A stretch of 64,000 nucleotides of DNA from Arthrobacter sp. MSA 4-2 (GCF_016405885.1 NZ_JAEKGC010000003.1:248001-312000); one strand, 5' to 3'; shown: positions 49,384 through 57,778, counted from the stretch's first letter. The notes: generated by a model not told the origin, from the sequence alone. Program-made: numbers and translations.

Positions 49384-50682
49384 ATGCAGCCGAACACTCC
49401 CCCCGCCCTTCGACGCCGCATCCCCCGCACGGCCGACCTCGCCCCGCTCCTGCAGTTCCGCCGGCCGCAGTTCGGCACGGCGTCCCGGCTCCGTCGCGCC
49501 AACACCATCGAGGACCTGCGTGCACTCGCCAAGCGCCGCACCCCGACCGCACCGTTCGACTACACGGACGGAGCGGCGGAGGCGGAGATCTCCCTGGCCC
49601 GGGCCCGCGACACATTCCTTAACCTTGAGTTCCGGCCCTCCATCCTGCGCGATGTCGGAACGGTCAGCACGGCCACCCGGATCCTGGGCAGCACAGCCGC
49701 CCTGCCCTTCGGCATCGCGCCGACCGGTTTCACGCGCATGATGCAGTCCGAGGGCGAGTACGCCGGCTCCCGGGCCGCCGAAGCCGCGGGGATCCCCTAC
49801 ACGCTGTCCACCATGGGCACCGCCTCGATCGAGGACGTCGCGGCGGCCGCCCCCGCGGGGCGCAACTGGTTCCAGCTCTACCTCTGGACCGACCGGGGAC
49901 GCTCCCGGGAGCTGATCGACCGGGCGGCCGCCGCTGGCAATGACACCCTGATGGTCACCGTCGATACCGCCGTCGCGGGAGCGCGTCTCCGGGATGTCAG
50001 GAACGGACTGACCATCCCGCCGGCACTGACCCTTCGAACGGTCGCCGACGCCTCCTACCGGCCGGGCTGGTGGTTCAACTTCCTCACCCACGAGCCGTTG
50101 TCCTTCGCCTCGCTGTCCCACTATCCGGGAACCGTCGCTGAACTGATCAATTCGATATTCGACCCGACCCTGACCTACGAAGACCTCGATTGGCTGCGCG
50201 GGGTATGGAAGGGGAACCTCGTGGTGAAGGGCATCCAGACCCTTGAGGACGCCCGCCGGGTGGTCGACCACGGCGCCGACGGCATTGTCCTGTCCAACCA
50301 CGGCGGACGGCAGCTCGACCGGGCGCCGGTCCCCCTTCAACTGCTCCCGCAGGTGGCGGGCGAGCTGAAGGGCAGGACAGCCATCATCCTTGACACCGGC
50401 ATCATGAGCGGAGGCGACATCGTTGCCGCGCTTGCCCTCGGCGCGGACTTCACCCTGATCGGCAGGGCCTACCTCTACGGCCTGATGGCCGGGGGCCGCG
50501 CGGGCGTGGACCGGGCCATCGAGATTCTTGCCGCCCAGACCGTGCGGACGCTGCAGTTGCTCGGCGTGAACCGGGTTGAGGATCTCGGTCCCGAGCACGT
50601 GACACTGCCGGCCGGAACCTCCACCGGGCAGGAAGGTCTCAATTCAATCTCGAACCTCCGAAACCCGGGACGAGGCCGCTAG
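49384..50682 (+). CDS. lldD: FMN-dependent alpha-hydroxy-acid dehydrogenase (L-lactate dehydrogenase/oxidase-like)
   Basis: 432 aa; AAAGG lies 8 bases before ATG 49384. TIM-barrel flavoprotein with [44 protein letters not shown], substrate region [13 protein letters not shown]-linked lysine in NLVVKGI and active-site signature SNHGGRQLD. The phosphate-binding segment reads [21 protein letters not shown], with Thr where Gly or Ser is usual. It probably oxidises L-lactate or a related 2-hydroxy acid and feeds electrons to the respiratory chain. No lactate permease is adjacent. Confidence 0.92.
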   Translation: MQPNTPPALRRRIPRTADLAPLLQFRRPQFGTASRLRRANTIEDLRALAKRRTPTAPFDYTDGAAEAEISLARARDTFLNLEFRPSILRDVGTVSTATRILGSTAALPFGIAPTGFTRMMQSEGEYAGSRAAEAAGIPYTLSTMGTASIEDVAAAAPAGRNWFQLYLWTDRGRSRELIDRAAAAGNDTLMVTVDTAVAGARLRDVRNGLTIPPALTLRTVADASYRPGWWFNFLTHEPLSFASLSHYPGTVAELINSIFDPTLTYEDLDWLRGVWKGNLVVKGIQTLEDARRVVDHGADGIVLSNHGGRQLDRAPVPLQLLPQVAGELKGRTAIILDTGIMSGGDIVAALALGADFTLIGRAYLYGLMAGGRAGVDRAIEILAAQTVRTLQLLGVNRVEDLGPEHVTLPAGTSTGQEGLNSISNLRNPGRGR

Positions 50683-50738
50683 TATTCGGAGGGTGGCCCG
50701 TGGGGGTGCGGGCCACACCAAAAGTCTGGGGAGACACA

Positions 50739-51062
50739 ATGCAGCGTGAACGGGTGCGGTATCCGTTGAGCTACCGGCGCGCCCGCACCGCACTCTTCGC
50801 CGTCGGGCTGTTCTGGCTGTGGCTGGGGCTGGGCAGCGCGGACTTCATCGCAGGCCTTTCCGAATCCCCGATCCACGCCTTCATCGCCATTTATGCCCTG
50901 GCGGTGGCCGCCCTGGTCTCGCTGCCTGCGGCACTGCTGGCCGGTGCGCGGATGCTGCTCACTCGGCCCCGGCGGGCCGGCGAGGTTCTCCACCTTCCGG
51001 CGCGCGGCGAGGCCTCTGACACGGCCCCCGCCCACTGGTGGTACGGCGCCAAGGCCTCCTAA
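50739..51062 (+). CDS. Small two-helix membrane protein, 107 aa
   Basis: GGGGAG precedes ATG 50739 by about 6 bases. Two hydrophobic helices (TALFAVGLFWLWLGLGSADFIAG and AFIAIYALAVAALVSLPAALLAGARMLL) are linked by a short loop; the N-terminus is basic and the C-terminus soluble. I do not recognise a family. It follows lldD by 56 bases and may share its transcript. It converges on a DUF4193 gene. Confidence 0.75.
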   Translation: MQRERVRYPLSYRRARTALFAVGLFWLWLGLGSADFIAGLSESPIHAFIAIYALAVAALVSLPAALLAGARMLLTRPRRAGEVLHLPARGEASDTAPAHWWYGAKAS

Positions 51063-51089
51063 CAGCACGCCTCACCCGAGACGTGGCCG

Positions 51090-51392
51090 CTAGCCTTCGC
51101 ATTCGTTGCAGTAGGCCAGGCCGTTCTTCTCGAGTGCGATCTGGCTGCGGTGCCGGACCAGGAAGCAGGAGGCGCAGGTGAACTCGTCATCCTGCGGCGG
51201 AATCACCTGGATGAGGAGTTCCTCGCCGGAGAGATCCGCCCCCGGCAGGTCGATTCCCTCCGCCGTGTCACCGTCCTCAATGTCAACGGAGGAGGACTGC
51301 GCACTGCTTCCACGGTTCGCCTGAAGCGCTTCGAGGGACTCCGCTTCCTTGTCCTCGTCGTTATTGCGGGGTGCGTCGTAATCCGTTGCCAT
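51090..51392 (-). CDS. DUF4193 family protein
   Basis: 100 aa from ATG 51392, MATDYDAPR. The conserved core SLEALQANR, VDIEDGDTAEGIDLPGADLSGEEL and the zinc-ribbon-like DEFTCASCFLVRHRSQIALEKNGLAYCNECEG (two CxxC pairs) define DUF4193, a small actinobacterial family of unknown function. A close paralogue lies at 56113-56415 on the opposite strand. The frame upstream to 51479 is not needed. Confidence 0.9.
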   Translation of the reverse strand: MATDYDAPRNNDEDKEAESLEALQANRGSSAQSSSVDIEDGDTAEGIDLPGADLSGEELLIQVIPPQDDEFTCASCFLVRHRSQIALEKNGLAYCNECEG

Positions 51393-51653
51393 GGTGGAGC
51401 CGTTCTGATGGGGGTGTCGGAGCTGGGGAAGCGTGTTGCAGCATCCGAGTCTAACGGGAAATCGGGATGGCTTTGACATGATGGGTGCTTTATGCCGGGA
51501 GCCTTGTCATATTTACGTAGAACGGGCCAGAACAGTTCCGCGAAGCACGCCGCTGCAGGGGTGAACAACGCCCTCCCGGGGGCGATCCCGGGATGCGCGC
51601 CCGCGGAATGGACACCTCGGCCCCCTCGTTACCAGATGGTCTAGCATTGCGCT

Positions 51654-52205
51654 ATGGCACAGCAGCGTTCCAGACCTTCATCCGGATATTGGTACGCCCC
51701 GGAGCCGGAGCGGGGGCTGGCGGTGCTCAACGCGCTCAGGGACTACCGCAGCGCAGAGACCGCGATGCGGCGGCGGACCCGGGACTCCATGGGGATGAAC
51801 GAAACCGACCTGCTCGCCGTCCGGTTCCTCCTTCAGGCCGAGCAGGCCGGTGAGCGGATCGGCCCGAAGGACCTCGGGACGAAGCTTGGCATCTCCTCCG
51901 CCTCGACGACCACCCTCATCGACCGGCTCGTAGCCAGCGGGCACGCCCTCCGGGAGGACCACCCCACCGACCGCAGGGCCCTGGTGATCCGGCCGACAAC
52001 AGGCTCCGACGCCGAAGTCCGAGCCACCCTGGGCGGAATGCACGCCCGCATGATGGCGGTGGCCGCATCACTCAGCGACGGTGACGCCCGCGCGGTCATC
52101 GACTTCCTCACCAAGATGCGCGAGGTCCTCGATCAGGACGAGCACCAGTCCCCTCCGGCCGGGACCAGTCAGGGCGCCGCGGGGGGCGCCGGCCCCTCGG
52201 CCTGA
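51654..52205 (+). CDS. MarR family transcriptional regulator
   Basis: 183 aa. Winged helix: MNETDLLAVRFLLQAEQAGERIGPKDLGTKLGISSASTTTLIDRLVASGHALREDHPTDRRALVIRPTTGSD. The tail after residue 165 is disordered and Gly/Ala/Pro-rich. No redox cysteine is present. TAGCAT lies 6 bases before ATG 51654 and ACCAGATGGT, a small inverted repeat at 51631-51640, sits just upstream, so the gene may be leaderless and self-regulated. No obvious target gene is adjacent. Confidence 0.9.
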   Translation: MAQQRSRPSSGYWYAPEPERGLAVLNALRDYRSAETAMRRRTRDSMGMNETDLLAVRFLLQAEQAGERIGPKDLGTKLGISSASTTTLIDRLVASGHALREDHPTDRRALVIRPTTGSDAEVRATLGGMHARMMAVAASLSDGDARAVIDFLTKMREVLDQDEHQSPPAGTSQGAAGGAGPSA

Positions 52206-52355
52206 CCCCGCCGTATCACCGGAATCGGGCCCTGCCGCCGGCCGGCGCTGTGCCGGAATCCGGCAGCCGGCCGGGCCACCGGGACGCGTACGCTTAATGA
52301 GGAGCCCGGCCGCTCCTACCGGAGCGGGCGGCCGCATTCATCAGCGAGGGGGCAT

Positions 52356-52622
52356 ATGGAATCCGAGACGACCTACGGCGTCGAACCGGGCGAAGGTTTC
52401 TACACCTGGCCCCGGCCGCTGCCGCCGCCGACGCTGCGGGTCCTTAAGAAGGGGCTGCTGCTGGCGGCCGCCCTGCTCACCGTCCATCAGTTCATCCCGG
52501 CCGGCAGCGCCGGTTCCCTGGTGAGCGAGGTCTTCACGATCGCACTCGTGATGTCCTGGCTGGCTCCACTGGGCCGGATGTACACCCGGCTGGCCGGACG
52601 CCGCGGCGACCGTTCCGGCTAA
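52356..52622 (+). CDS. Small membrane protein, 88 aa
   Basis: GAGGGGG precedes ATG 52356. The N-terminal 30 residues are soluble and Pro-rich; two hydrophobic segments follow (KGLLLAAALLTVHQFI and LVSEVFTIALVMSWLAPLG), ending in a basic tail. No family recognised. The 150-base gap upstream contains a CCGCTCC/GGAGCGG hairpin around 52310-52327 that would fall in the 5' leader. Confidence 0.7.
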   Translation: MESETTYGVEPGEGFYTWPRPLPPPTLRVLKKGLLLAAALLTVHQFIPAGSAGSLVSEVFTIALVMSWLAPLGRMYTRLAGRRGDRSG

Positions 52623-52670
52623 GCAGGACAGCGCGCCGCGCGCACCGCATGGGCCGCGTCCGGGACCGGC

Positions 52671-52898
52671 TCAGCCGGGATCGGCCACCACCAGCAGCTC
52701 GCCCACCTGGCAGTCAAGGGCGTCGCATACCGCGGCCAGGGTCGAAAAGCGGATCGCTCGAGCCCTGTCGTTCTTGAGGATCGAGAGGTTGACCAGGCTC
52801 ACTCCGACCCGGCGGCTGAGCTCGGTCAGGGTCATACCCCTTGCCTCGAGCAGTTCATCGAGGCGGCAATGGATGCGTTCCTCGGACTCGGCGGGCAT
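52671..52898 (-). CDS. XRE-family (Cro/CI, YozG-like) transcriptional regulator
   Basis: 75 aa, almost only an HTH domain: IHCRLDELLEARGMTLTELSRRVGVSLVNLSILKNDRARAIRFSTLAAVCDALDCQVGELL. Its ATG shares one base with the stop of the upstream DUF2975 gene (TGATG). DUF2975/XRE pairs are a common membrane-protein plus regulator module. It probably binds the long inverted repeat at 53557-53589 upstream of the pair. Confidence 0.93.
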   Translation of the reverse strand: MPAESEERIHCRLDELLEARGMTLTELSRRVGVSLVNLSILKNDRARAIRFSTLAAVCDALDCQVGELLVVADPG

Positions 52899-53545
52899 CA
52901 GACCAGCCCGACGACGTCGTCCTGGAGCCGCCGGCCGCGGTGCACGATGGCAGCGAAGAGCGCCATCACCAGCCCGATGACCACCGGGGTGGGGCTGAAC
53001 TCAAGGAAGAAGACGGTCCGGCCGTCCGCCCCGGGGAACAACCCCGAATACCCGACAAGCCGGTCCCTCCCGGCGGAGCCGAGCGCCTGGGCCAGCGTGC
53101 CGGCGACCGCCACGAGGATGCCCACGACGCCGATGGCCCCTTCCGCACCCCGGGTGAAGGTCCGTTCCGCCGCGATCCGCCGGCACAGGACCCACACCAG
53201 CACGCACACGGCCACAACGATCAGTGCGTTGAGTCCGGCCGAGACGGCGAGCAGCAGCCCCTCGGTGGGGGGCACCGACTCGAAGGCCACCTCGACACTG
53301 CTGTAGCGTGCGCCCCGCACTTCCTCGACGACGCCGTCGACCCGGGGTACGGCAATATTCCCGAGGGGAAGGTCAAGGGTCACCGGCCCCGTAAGGAGGG
53401 CGCGGATCTCGGAAACGGCGAGGGCCGTGGCCACCACCGCGACAACGGCCGCCACGACCATCAGGAACACGGCCTCGGCGCGGGACATGACCGGCGTAAC
53501 AGCCCGCTTCAGCCGGGATGGAGATCTTCCGCTTCTGGGTCCCAT
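52898..53545 (-). CDS. DUF2975 domain membrane protein
   Basis: 215 aa; AAAGGA lies 7 bases before ATG 53545. Four hydrophobic helices with the arrangement of DUF2975: helix 1 (AVFLMVVAAVVAVVATALAV), an extracytoplasmic loop, helix 2 (LLLAVSAGLNALIVVAVCVLVWVLCRRI), a short cytoplasmic segment RTFTRGAEGAIGVVGILVAVAGTLAQAL and a final helix VVIGLVMALFAAIV. It is coupled to the XRE gene. Function unknown; it may control the regulator's activity from the membrane. Confidence 0.9.
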   Translation of the reverse strand: MGPRSGRSPSRLKRAVTPVMSRAEAVFLMVVAAVVAVVATALAVSEIRALLTGPVTLDLPLGNIAVPRVDGVVEEVRGARYSSVEVAFESVPPTEGLLLAVSAGLNALIVVAVCVLVWVLCRRIAAERTFTRGAEGAIGVVGILVAVAGTLAQALGSAGRDRLVGYSGLFPGADGRTVFFLEFSPTPVVIGLVMALFAAIVHRGRRLQDDVVGLV

Positions 53546-53556
53546 AACGTCGTCCT

Positions 53557-53589
53557 TTATCGAGAATCGTTGTTAATGATTTTCGATAA
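53557..53589. promoter_or_regulatory. Long inverted repeat, operator of the DUF2975/XRE operon
   Basis: TTATCGAGAATC (53557-53568) and GATTTTCGATAA (53578-53589) match as an inverted repeat at 11 of 12 positions with a 9-base spacer, directly upstream of the DUF2975 start. The region is sharply AT-rich. It is the likely autoregulatory site of the XRE protein. Confidence 0.72.
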
Positions 53590-53647
53590 CTTATCCCCGC
53601 CCGCCCGGGTGGTCAAGAGCGGCGCCCCGAACCGGCTCCTGCTTCGG

Positions 53648-54091
53648 TCAGGGCTTGGCCAGGTACTCGTTGCGGACATCGATGAGCTGCTGAAGGTAGG
53701 CGGCAAGGAAGATCCGCTCGGCCGCCCGCCCGAGGAGGCCCAGCGGCGCCGAGAACTCGATGCGGTCGATCATCACCGACCCGCCGTTCTCCCCGCGGAA
53801 TTCGTGCTCGTGCCGGAAGCTGCGGAACGGTCCCCGGACCTGTTCGTCAACGAACCGGTGAGGCGGCTCCATCTCGGTGATGCGGCTGGTCATGGAAAAG
53901 GGGAGGCCGAAGTGCCACGCCCGCCACGTCACCTGCTCGCCAAGGGAGATCGTCCCTGAGGTCACCCCTGCCACGGCCCGCTCCCGGGAGCGCGCCATCG
54001 ATTCCCGGTGCGCGTCGATGCTGCGGGACCGTTCAAACAGCTCCGTCACGGGCAGCGGCGAGCGGGTGGTGCGCTCGAAATAGACGCTCAT
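53648..54091 (-). CDS. SRPBCC family protein (polyketide cyclase-like)
   Basis: 147 aa from ATG 54091, MSVYFERTTRSPLPVTELFERSRSIDAH. Features: SLGEQVTWRAWHFGLPFSMTSRITEMEPPHRFVDEQVRGPFRSFRHEHEF and DRIEFSAPLGLLGRAAERIFLAAYLQQLIDVRNEYL, the actinobacterial cell-division-inhibitor-like SRPBCC group. It should bind a hydrophobic ligand; function unknown. AATACT lies 6 bases before the ATG, a leaderless pattern. A longer frame to 54118 has no better start. Confidence 0.88.
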   Translation of the reverse strand: MSVYFERTTRSPLPVTELFERSRSIDAHRESMARSRERAVAGVTSGTISLGEQVTWRAWHFGLPFSMTSRITEMEPPHRFVDEQVRGPFRSFRHEHEFRGENGGSVMIDRIEFSAPLGLLGRAAERIFLAAYLQQLIDVRNEYLAKP

Positions 54092-54311
54092 TCCCCGAGT
54101 ATTGCATTCCATCCCCACAGATTCCGACGTGCCTCAGCACCGGGATTCCCAAAGGGCGCCGGCCGGTAACGGTGAGGACCGCATCCCGGCTGCCACTAAT
54201 CAGACGAATTGGCAAGGGCTCTCCAACAGCGAATACTTGGTGCGTTCCCTGGACCCTCCGGATAAGGTAAGGTCTGCAGGGCGGAGGCCCCTGCAGTCTG
54301 GGGAGTATTCG

Positions 54312-55007
54312 GTGCGTAAGGCTGAGAGCTGGCTGAAATCGGCGGCGGGAGCGGTGGCGCTGAGCACGGTGATCCTCCTGGGATCACCCGGTGTAAGCGC
54401 GTACGCCGTCCAGGTGACTGCGGAAAAGGACGGACACGTCCCGCCCGGGCAGCAGAAGGGCCAGCAGGAACCCCCGCCGGGCGAGCCGGAGCCCCAACCC
54501 ACGACGAACCCCCCGCCCACCGTCCCGGTGGAACCGACGACTCCACCGCCACCGGAAGTCCCCACCCCGGAGCCGACGCCCGAACCGACGCCCGAACCGA
54601 CGCCCGAACCGACGCCCGAAGCGCCGCCCGCCCCCGCCCCGGTGGCACCGGTGGCCCCGGTGGCACCGGTGGCACCGGTGGTGCAGCAGCCGCCGGTCTT
54701 CGTACCCGTGGCTCCCGCTCCCCAGGTCCTCCCGCCAGCACCCGCCGCGCCCAAGGTGGTCGTCCCGCCCAAGCTCAAGCCCAGCGCGCCCAAGTTCTCT
54801 ACCCCGCCCTTCGCGACGGCGCCTTTCGCCAGCCAGCTTCCCGAAGGATCAGCGGCCCCTGCGGAGGAAGAGGCCGCCGAAGCGGCTGCGCCCGACACTG
54901 CGGCCGCCAGCACGGCCAAGGTCAGCCGGGTGGCGGGGATCGCAGGGACACTCATCCTGCTTGCGGGCGCCGTCGTCGCCTTCGCCCGCCACAGGCCCCT
55001 GGACTGA
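54312..55007 (+). CDS. Exported proline-rich repeat protein with C-terminal membrane anchor
   Basis: 231 aa from GTG 54312, 7 bases after GGGGAG; the frame upstream to 54102 is rejected. Signal peptide WLKSAAGAVALSTVILLGSPGVSAYA, then a Pro/Glu-rich region with PEPT repeats and (PVA)n repeats, a Pro/Lys segment, an acidic Ala/Glu stretch, and a C-terminal helix (VAGIAGTLILLAGAVVAFA) ending in RHRPLD. The layout is that of a wall-spanning surface protein, but there is no LPxTG sorting signal next to the final helix, so it is probably membrane-anchored rather than sortase-linked. Confidence 0.8.
   Translation: MRKAESWLKSAAGAVALSTVILLGSPGVSAYAVQVTAEKDGHVPPGQQKGQQEPPPGEPEPQPTTNPPPTVPVEPTTPPPPEVPTPEPTPEPTPEPTPEPTPEAPPAPAPVAPVAPVAPVAPVVQQPPVFVPVAPAPQVLPPAPAAPKVVVPPKLKPSAPKFSTPPFATAPFASQLPEGSAAPAEEEAAEAAAPDTAAASTAKVSRVAGIAGTLILLAGAVVAFARHRPLD
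54573..54620 (+). repeat. Four perfect 12-bp coding repeats
   Basis: CCGACGCCCGAA is repeated four times head to tail, encoding the PEPT tetrapeptide repeats of the exported protein. A second block of 9-bp GGTGGCACC-type repeats (about 54638-54681) encodes Pro-Val-Ala. In-frame copy-number changes would alter only length. Confidence 0.88.
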
Positions 55008-55041
55008 CCCGCAAGTATCCGCAGGCGGTGAGGCGCTGGGC

Positions 55042-55869
55042 CTAGGCGTCGATTTCCTGCTGGGCGAGGGCCGCGAGGGATTTCAGGTTGGCTGCGTCGG
55101 TGTCGCTGAACGCCCGCGGTTTGTCGTCGATGACGCACAGGCTTCCGATCCTCCAGCCGCCTGGACCGGTCAGCGGGTGTCCCGCATAGAAGCGGATGTG
55201 CGGCTCCCCCTGAACCAGCGGACTCGAGTTGAAGACGGCGTCTTTGAGCGCATCCGGAACGACGAGCATCCTGTCGGCGCGAATCGTCTGGTTGCAGAAG
55301 GCGATGTCGCGGGGCAGGTTCTGGCCGATGGGTCCGGCGAGGGACTTGATGAACTGGCTGTCCCCGGTGATCAGGGCGATCGAGGACGAGCTGACACCGA
55401 ACTCGCGTTGGGCGCGCCGGGTGATCCGGTCGAACCGCGGCTCCCCCGGGGTGTCGAGAAGCCCGGTCCTGCCCAGCGACTCAAGCCGCCGCAGCTCCGC
55501 TTCGCGTTGAATGGCCTGGATCGCGCCGGCGGCTCCGAGCGTGCTGAGGGCCGGATCGAGCCAGCCGCCGAGCTGGCCTGAATAGCCGGCGGCCGCCGAC
55601 ACCTCGCCCGTACTGTAGGGCGCCGGCTGGACGGAGGACCCGCGGTCCTCGAGCATCTCATTGATGGCGTGGGCGACCAGGTCCCGCTCCAGGGAGGGCA
55701 GCACCAGGAGCCCGTAGAGGTAGGCCTCGACGTCGAGCGGATCGAGACGGCCACCCATCCCGGCGTAGTTGAGCCACAGGTCATAGGAGTCGAGCCCGGC
55801 GGCCGACGCGCTTTCGATGCTCAGCCACTGCTGGGCATACCTGTCCATTGCAGGCACCCGCCATCCCAC
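55042..55869 (-). CDS. GAF domain protein
   Basis: 275 aa; AAAGG lies 4 bases before ATG 55869 (ATG 55848 is an alternative). The C-terminal part (RLESLGRTGLLDTPGEPRFDRITRRAQREFGVSSSSIALITGDSQFIKSLAG ... PHIRFYAGHPLTGPGGWRIGSLCVIDDKPRAFSDTDAANLKSLAALAQQEI) is a GAF domain with the Cys in DIAFCNQTI typical of this subgroup. The N-terminal 110 residues are helical and not recognised. No kinase, cyclase or PDE domain is attached, so it is a stand-alone sensor of unknown partner. Confidence 0.86.
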   Translation of the reverse strand: MGWRVPAMDRYAQQWLSIESASAAGLDSYDLWLNYAGMGGRLDPLDVEAYLYGLLVLPSLERDLVAHAINEMLEDRGSSVQPAPYSTGEVSAAAGYSGQLGGWLDPALSTLGAAGAIQAIQREAELRRLESLGRTGLLDTPGEPRFDRITRRAQREFGVSSSSIALITGDSQFIKSLAGPIGQNLPRDIAFCNQTIRADRMLVVPDALKDAVFNSSPLVQGEPHIRFYAGHPLTGPGGWRIGSLCVIDDKPRAFSDTDAANLKSLAALAQQEIDA

Positions 55870-56112
55870 CTTTCACTCCAGTAAAGTTTTGTCTATCCGT
55901 CAACCGTAACTGAAATAGTGCGGACGGAGGAGAGAAAGAGAGAACGCGTCGTGGCCCGTTCCGCCGGCCCGGGGCCATTCCTGCCGAGACGCCGCGGAGC
56001 CGCCGGAACCGTCAACTCTAGGGCTCGCACACGGAGCGGTCCATGACTTTCCTTCCCAGCTCCGGCATGTACTCTGGTGCAGCGTCCATTCCTAGAAGAA
56101 AGCAATTCCCCC

Positions 56113-56415
56113 ATGGCAACCGATTACGACGCCCCCCGCGTCGCGCAGGAAGACCAGCCGGCCAACGAATCGCTCGAGGCGATTCAGGCCCAACGCAGCG
56201 CCACCACGCAGACCGCGTTGATCGACGTCGAGGACGGCGATACCGCCGAAGGCTTCGATCTTCCCGGAGCTGTCGTCGATGACGAACTGCTCGTCGAGGT
56301 CGTTCCCGTTCAGGAGGACGAGTTCACCTGCATGTCCTGCTTCCTCGTCCACCACCGCAGCCAGCTGGCGCTGGACAAGAACGGCGCCAAGTACTGCAGG
56401 GAGTGCGAAGGCTAA
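56113..56415 (+). CDS. DUF4193 family protein (second copy)
   Basis: 100 aa from ATG 56113, MATDYDAPR; a short in-frame upstream extension to 56077 is unnecessary. It shares with the 51090-51392 copy the segments SLEAIQAQR, VDVEDGDTAEGFDLPGA and DEFTCMSCFLVHHRSQLALDKNGAKYCRECEG with two CxxC pairs, but differs in the variable middle. Function unknown; probable zinc-binding small protein. The 243 bases upstream, back to the GAF gene, hold no other gene that I can see. Confidence 0.9.
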   Translation: MATDYDAPRVAQEDQPANESLEAIQAQRSATTQTALIDVEDGDTAEGFDLPGAVVDDELLVEVVPVQEDEFTCMSCFLVHHRSQLALDKNGAKYCRECEG

Positions 56416-56444
56416 AGGCGGAGCTTCCCCGACCGGCCCCTTAC

Positions 56445-56484
56445 GGCGTCGGACCCGCGCCCATCCGGGGGCGGGTCCGGCGCC
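56445..56484 (+). terminator. Hairpin terminator after the second DUF4193 gene
   Basis: GGCG-T-CGGACCCGC (56445-56458) pairs with GCGGGTCCG-G-CGCC (56471-56484), about 13 bp with one mismatch, 30 bases beyond the stop codon. Confidence 0.6.
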
Positions 56485-56546
56485 GAATTGTCAGTGGCAG
56501 CACATAGTCTGACTACGACGTTCAGGCCGGGCCACCGAGGAAAACC

Positions 56547-56903
56547 ATGAACACCGCCGTCCTTCCCGCACCGCAGATCTTCGATCGTCCCTGGACACGC
56601 GAGCAGCTTCTTGGCGCCGCCGAGGCCTCCCGGGAGTCCGAGGAACACACCGACTACCACGGGGCCGCCCGGGCGATGGCCGGCCGGACCCGGTTGGTGG
56701 ACCTGCCCCGGATCAGGGCCCTGGTCAGCGCCGTCATGGGCGGCACCGATGGGATCTACTACATCTGCTGCTCCCTCTACGGCGCCCATCTGGCCATCAG
56801 CTTCCCCGAAGTCTTCACGGACCGCCAGCGCCAGCTGCTCCTGGCGCCGCTTGCGGCCGCCGAGGCACTCGCGGGCGCAGGCGCACTCGACCGTGCGGCT
56901 TAG
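56547..56903 (+). CDS. Hypothetical protein, 118 aa
   Basis: GAGG precedes ATG 56547. Soluble protein with a helical N-terminus (WTREQLLGAAEASRESEEHTDYHGAARAMAG) and a hydrophobic core segment GGTDGIYYICCSLYGAHLAISFPEVFT containing adjacent cysteines; no signal peptide. I do not recognise the family. It stands between the DUF4193 gene and a convergent membrane protein gene. Confidence 0.7.
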   Translation: MNTAVLPAPQIFDRPWTREQLLGAAEASRESEEHTDYHGAARAMAGRTRLVDLPRIRALVSAVMGGTDGIYYICCSLYGAHLAISFPEVFTDRQRQLLLAPLAAAEALAGAGALDRAA

Positions 56904-56992
56904 TGGGCCACGAACCCTTCCGGGTGTGAGGCCGGCACCGTTTCCGGCACCGTTTCCCCTCCCTTTCCGGGGCCCTTCCCGGGGCGGGAACG

Positions 56993-57778
56993 TCAGGCCC
57001 GCGGCGATCCCTTCGAGGGGCGGGCACCAAAGCTTTCGGCCAGGTCGAAGGTGAAGTCGATGAGCAGCCCGATCACGTAGACACAGTCCCGCCGGTCCTC
57101 AAGCTCACCCTTCATTCTGGTCAGCGCGGCCAGCAGGTCCTCATTGGACCGGCCGTCCTCAAGGTAGCGGTCGACGGCCGCGGCGAGGGCGTCCGCGCCG
57201 CCACCCTCTTCGAGGAAGCGGTAGGGCTCCCAGTTGAGATGGTCCCACTGTGAGGCCAGCTCCTCGGACATCCACGGCACCCCGGCCTCCTCAGCCCGCG
57301 GCTGGACAGCGGTTTCGAGGATGTCCCGGGTGCTGCTGACCTCGGCCATGATGCGTTCCGGATCCGGCGGCGTGAACGCCTCGAAGCGGTCGAGCGCCGT
57401 CCGAGCCTCCTCCACCGCCAGGCGCAGCCTCTCCTCGAAGCTGGGGCCCTCGTAGGGAGCCCGCCCCGACCCGCCGAGGTCCAATACCAGGGCGGAGACG
57501 TCGGCGTAGGCGCGGTCTAGCCGGTGGTGCACACCGGCGACGTCCTGGTCGCCCCCGGCAAGTTTCCAGGCCTTCTCGTGAAGCGTGACGGCGGTGTCAA
57601 TAGCCAGCATCCTCGCACTCGCCGCGATGGCCTTCTTCGCCCTGCGCCCGGCCAGCAGCCGCACGCCGACCAGCCCGGTCGAAATCACCACGGTCAGGAC
57701 CGACAGGGCCAGGACCCCGGGATCGCTGTCCTGCTCCCGCCCGGCGCTTCCGGTTTCGCTCAACCTTGTCTCGGCCAC
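56993..57778 (-). CDS. Hypothetical protein with one N-terminal membrane helix
   Basis: 261 aa from GTG 57778, which follows AGGAGG by 4 bases; the frame open to 57814 lacks a ribosome site. One helix near the N-terminus (GVLALSVLTVVISTGLVGVRLLAG), then a long cytoplasmic part predicted to be largely helical (VHHRLDRAYADVSALVLDL, FEERLRLAVEEARTALDRFEAF, SEELASQWDHLNWEPYRFLEEGGG). No recognised domain. The single anchor and helical body would suit a scaffold or regulatory role, which is speculation. Confidence 0.72.
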   Translation of the reverse strand: MAETRLSETGSAGREQDSDPGVLALSVLTVVISTGLVGVRLLAGRRAKKAIAASARMLAIDTAVTLHEKAWKLAGGDQDVAGVHHRLDRAYADVSALVLDLGGSGRAPYEGPSFEERLRLAVEEARTALDRFEAFTPPDPERIMAEVSSTRDILETAVQPRAEEAGVPWMSEELASQWDHLNWEPYRFLEEGGGADALAAAVDRYLEDGRSNEDLLAALTRMKGELEDRRDCVYVIGLLIDFTFDLAESFGARPSKGSPRA

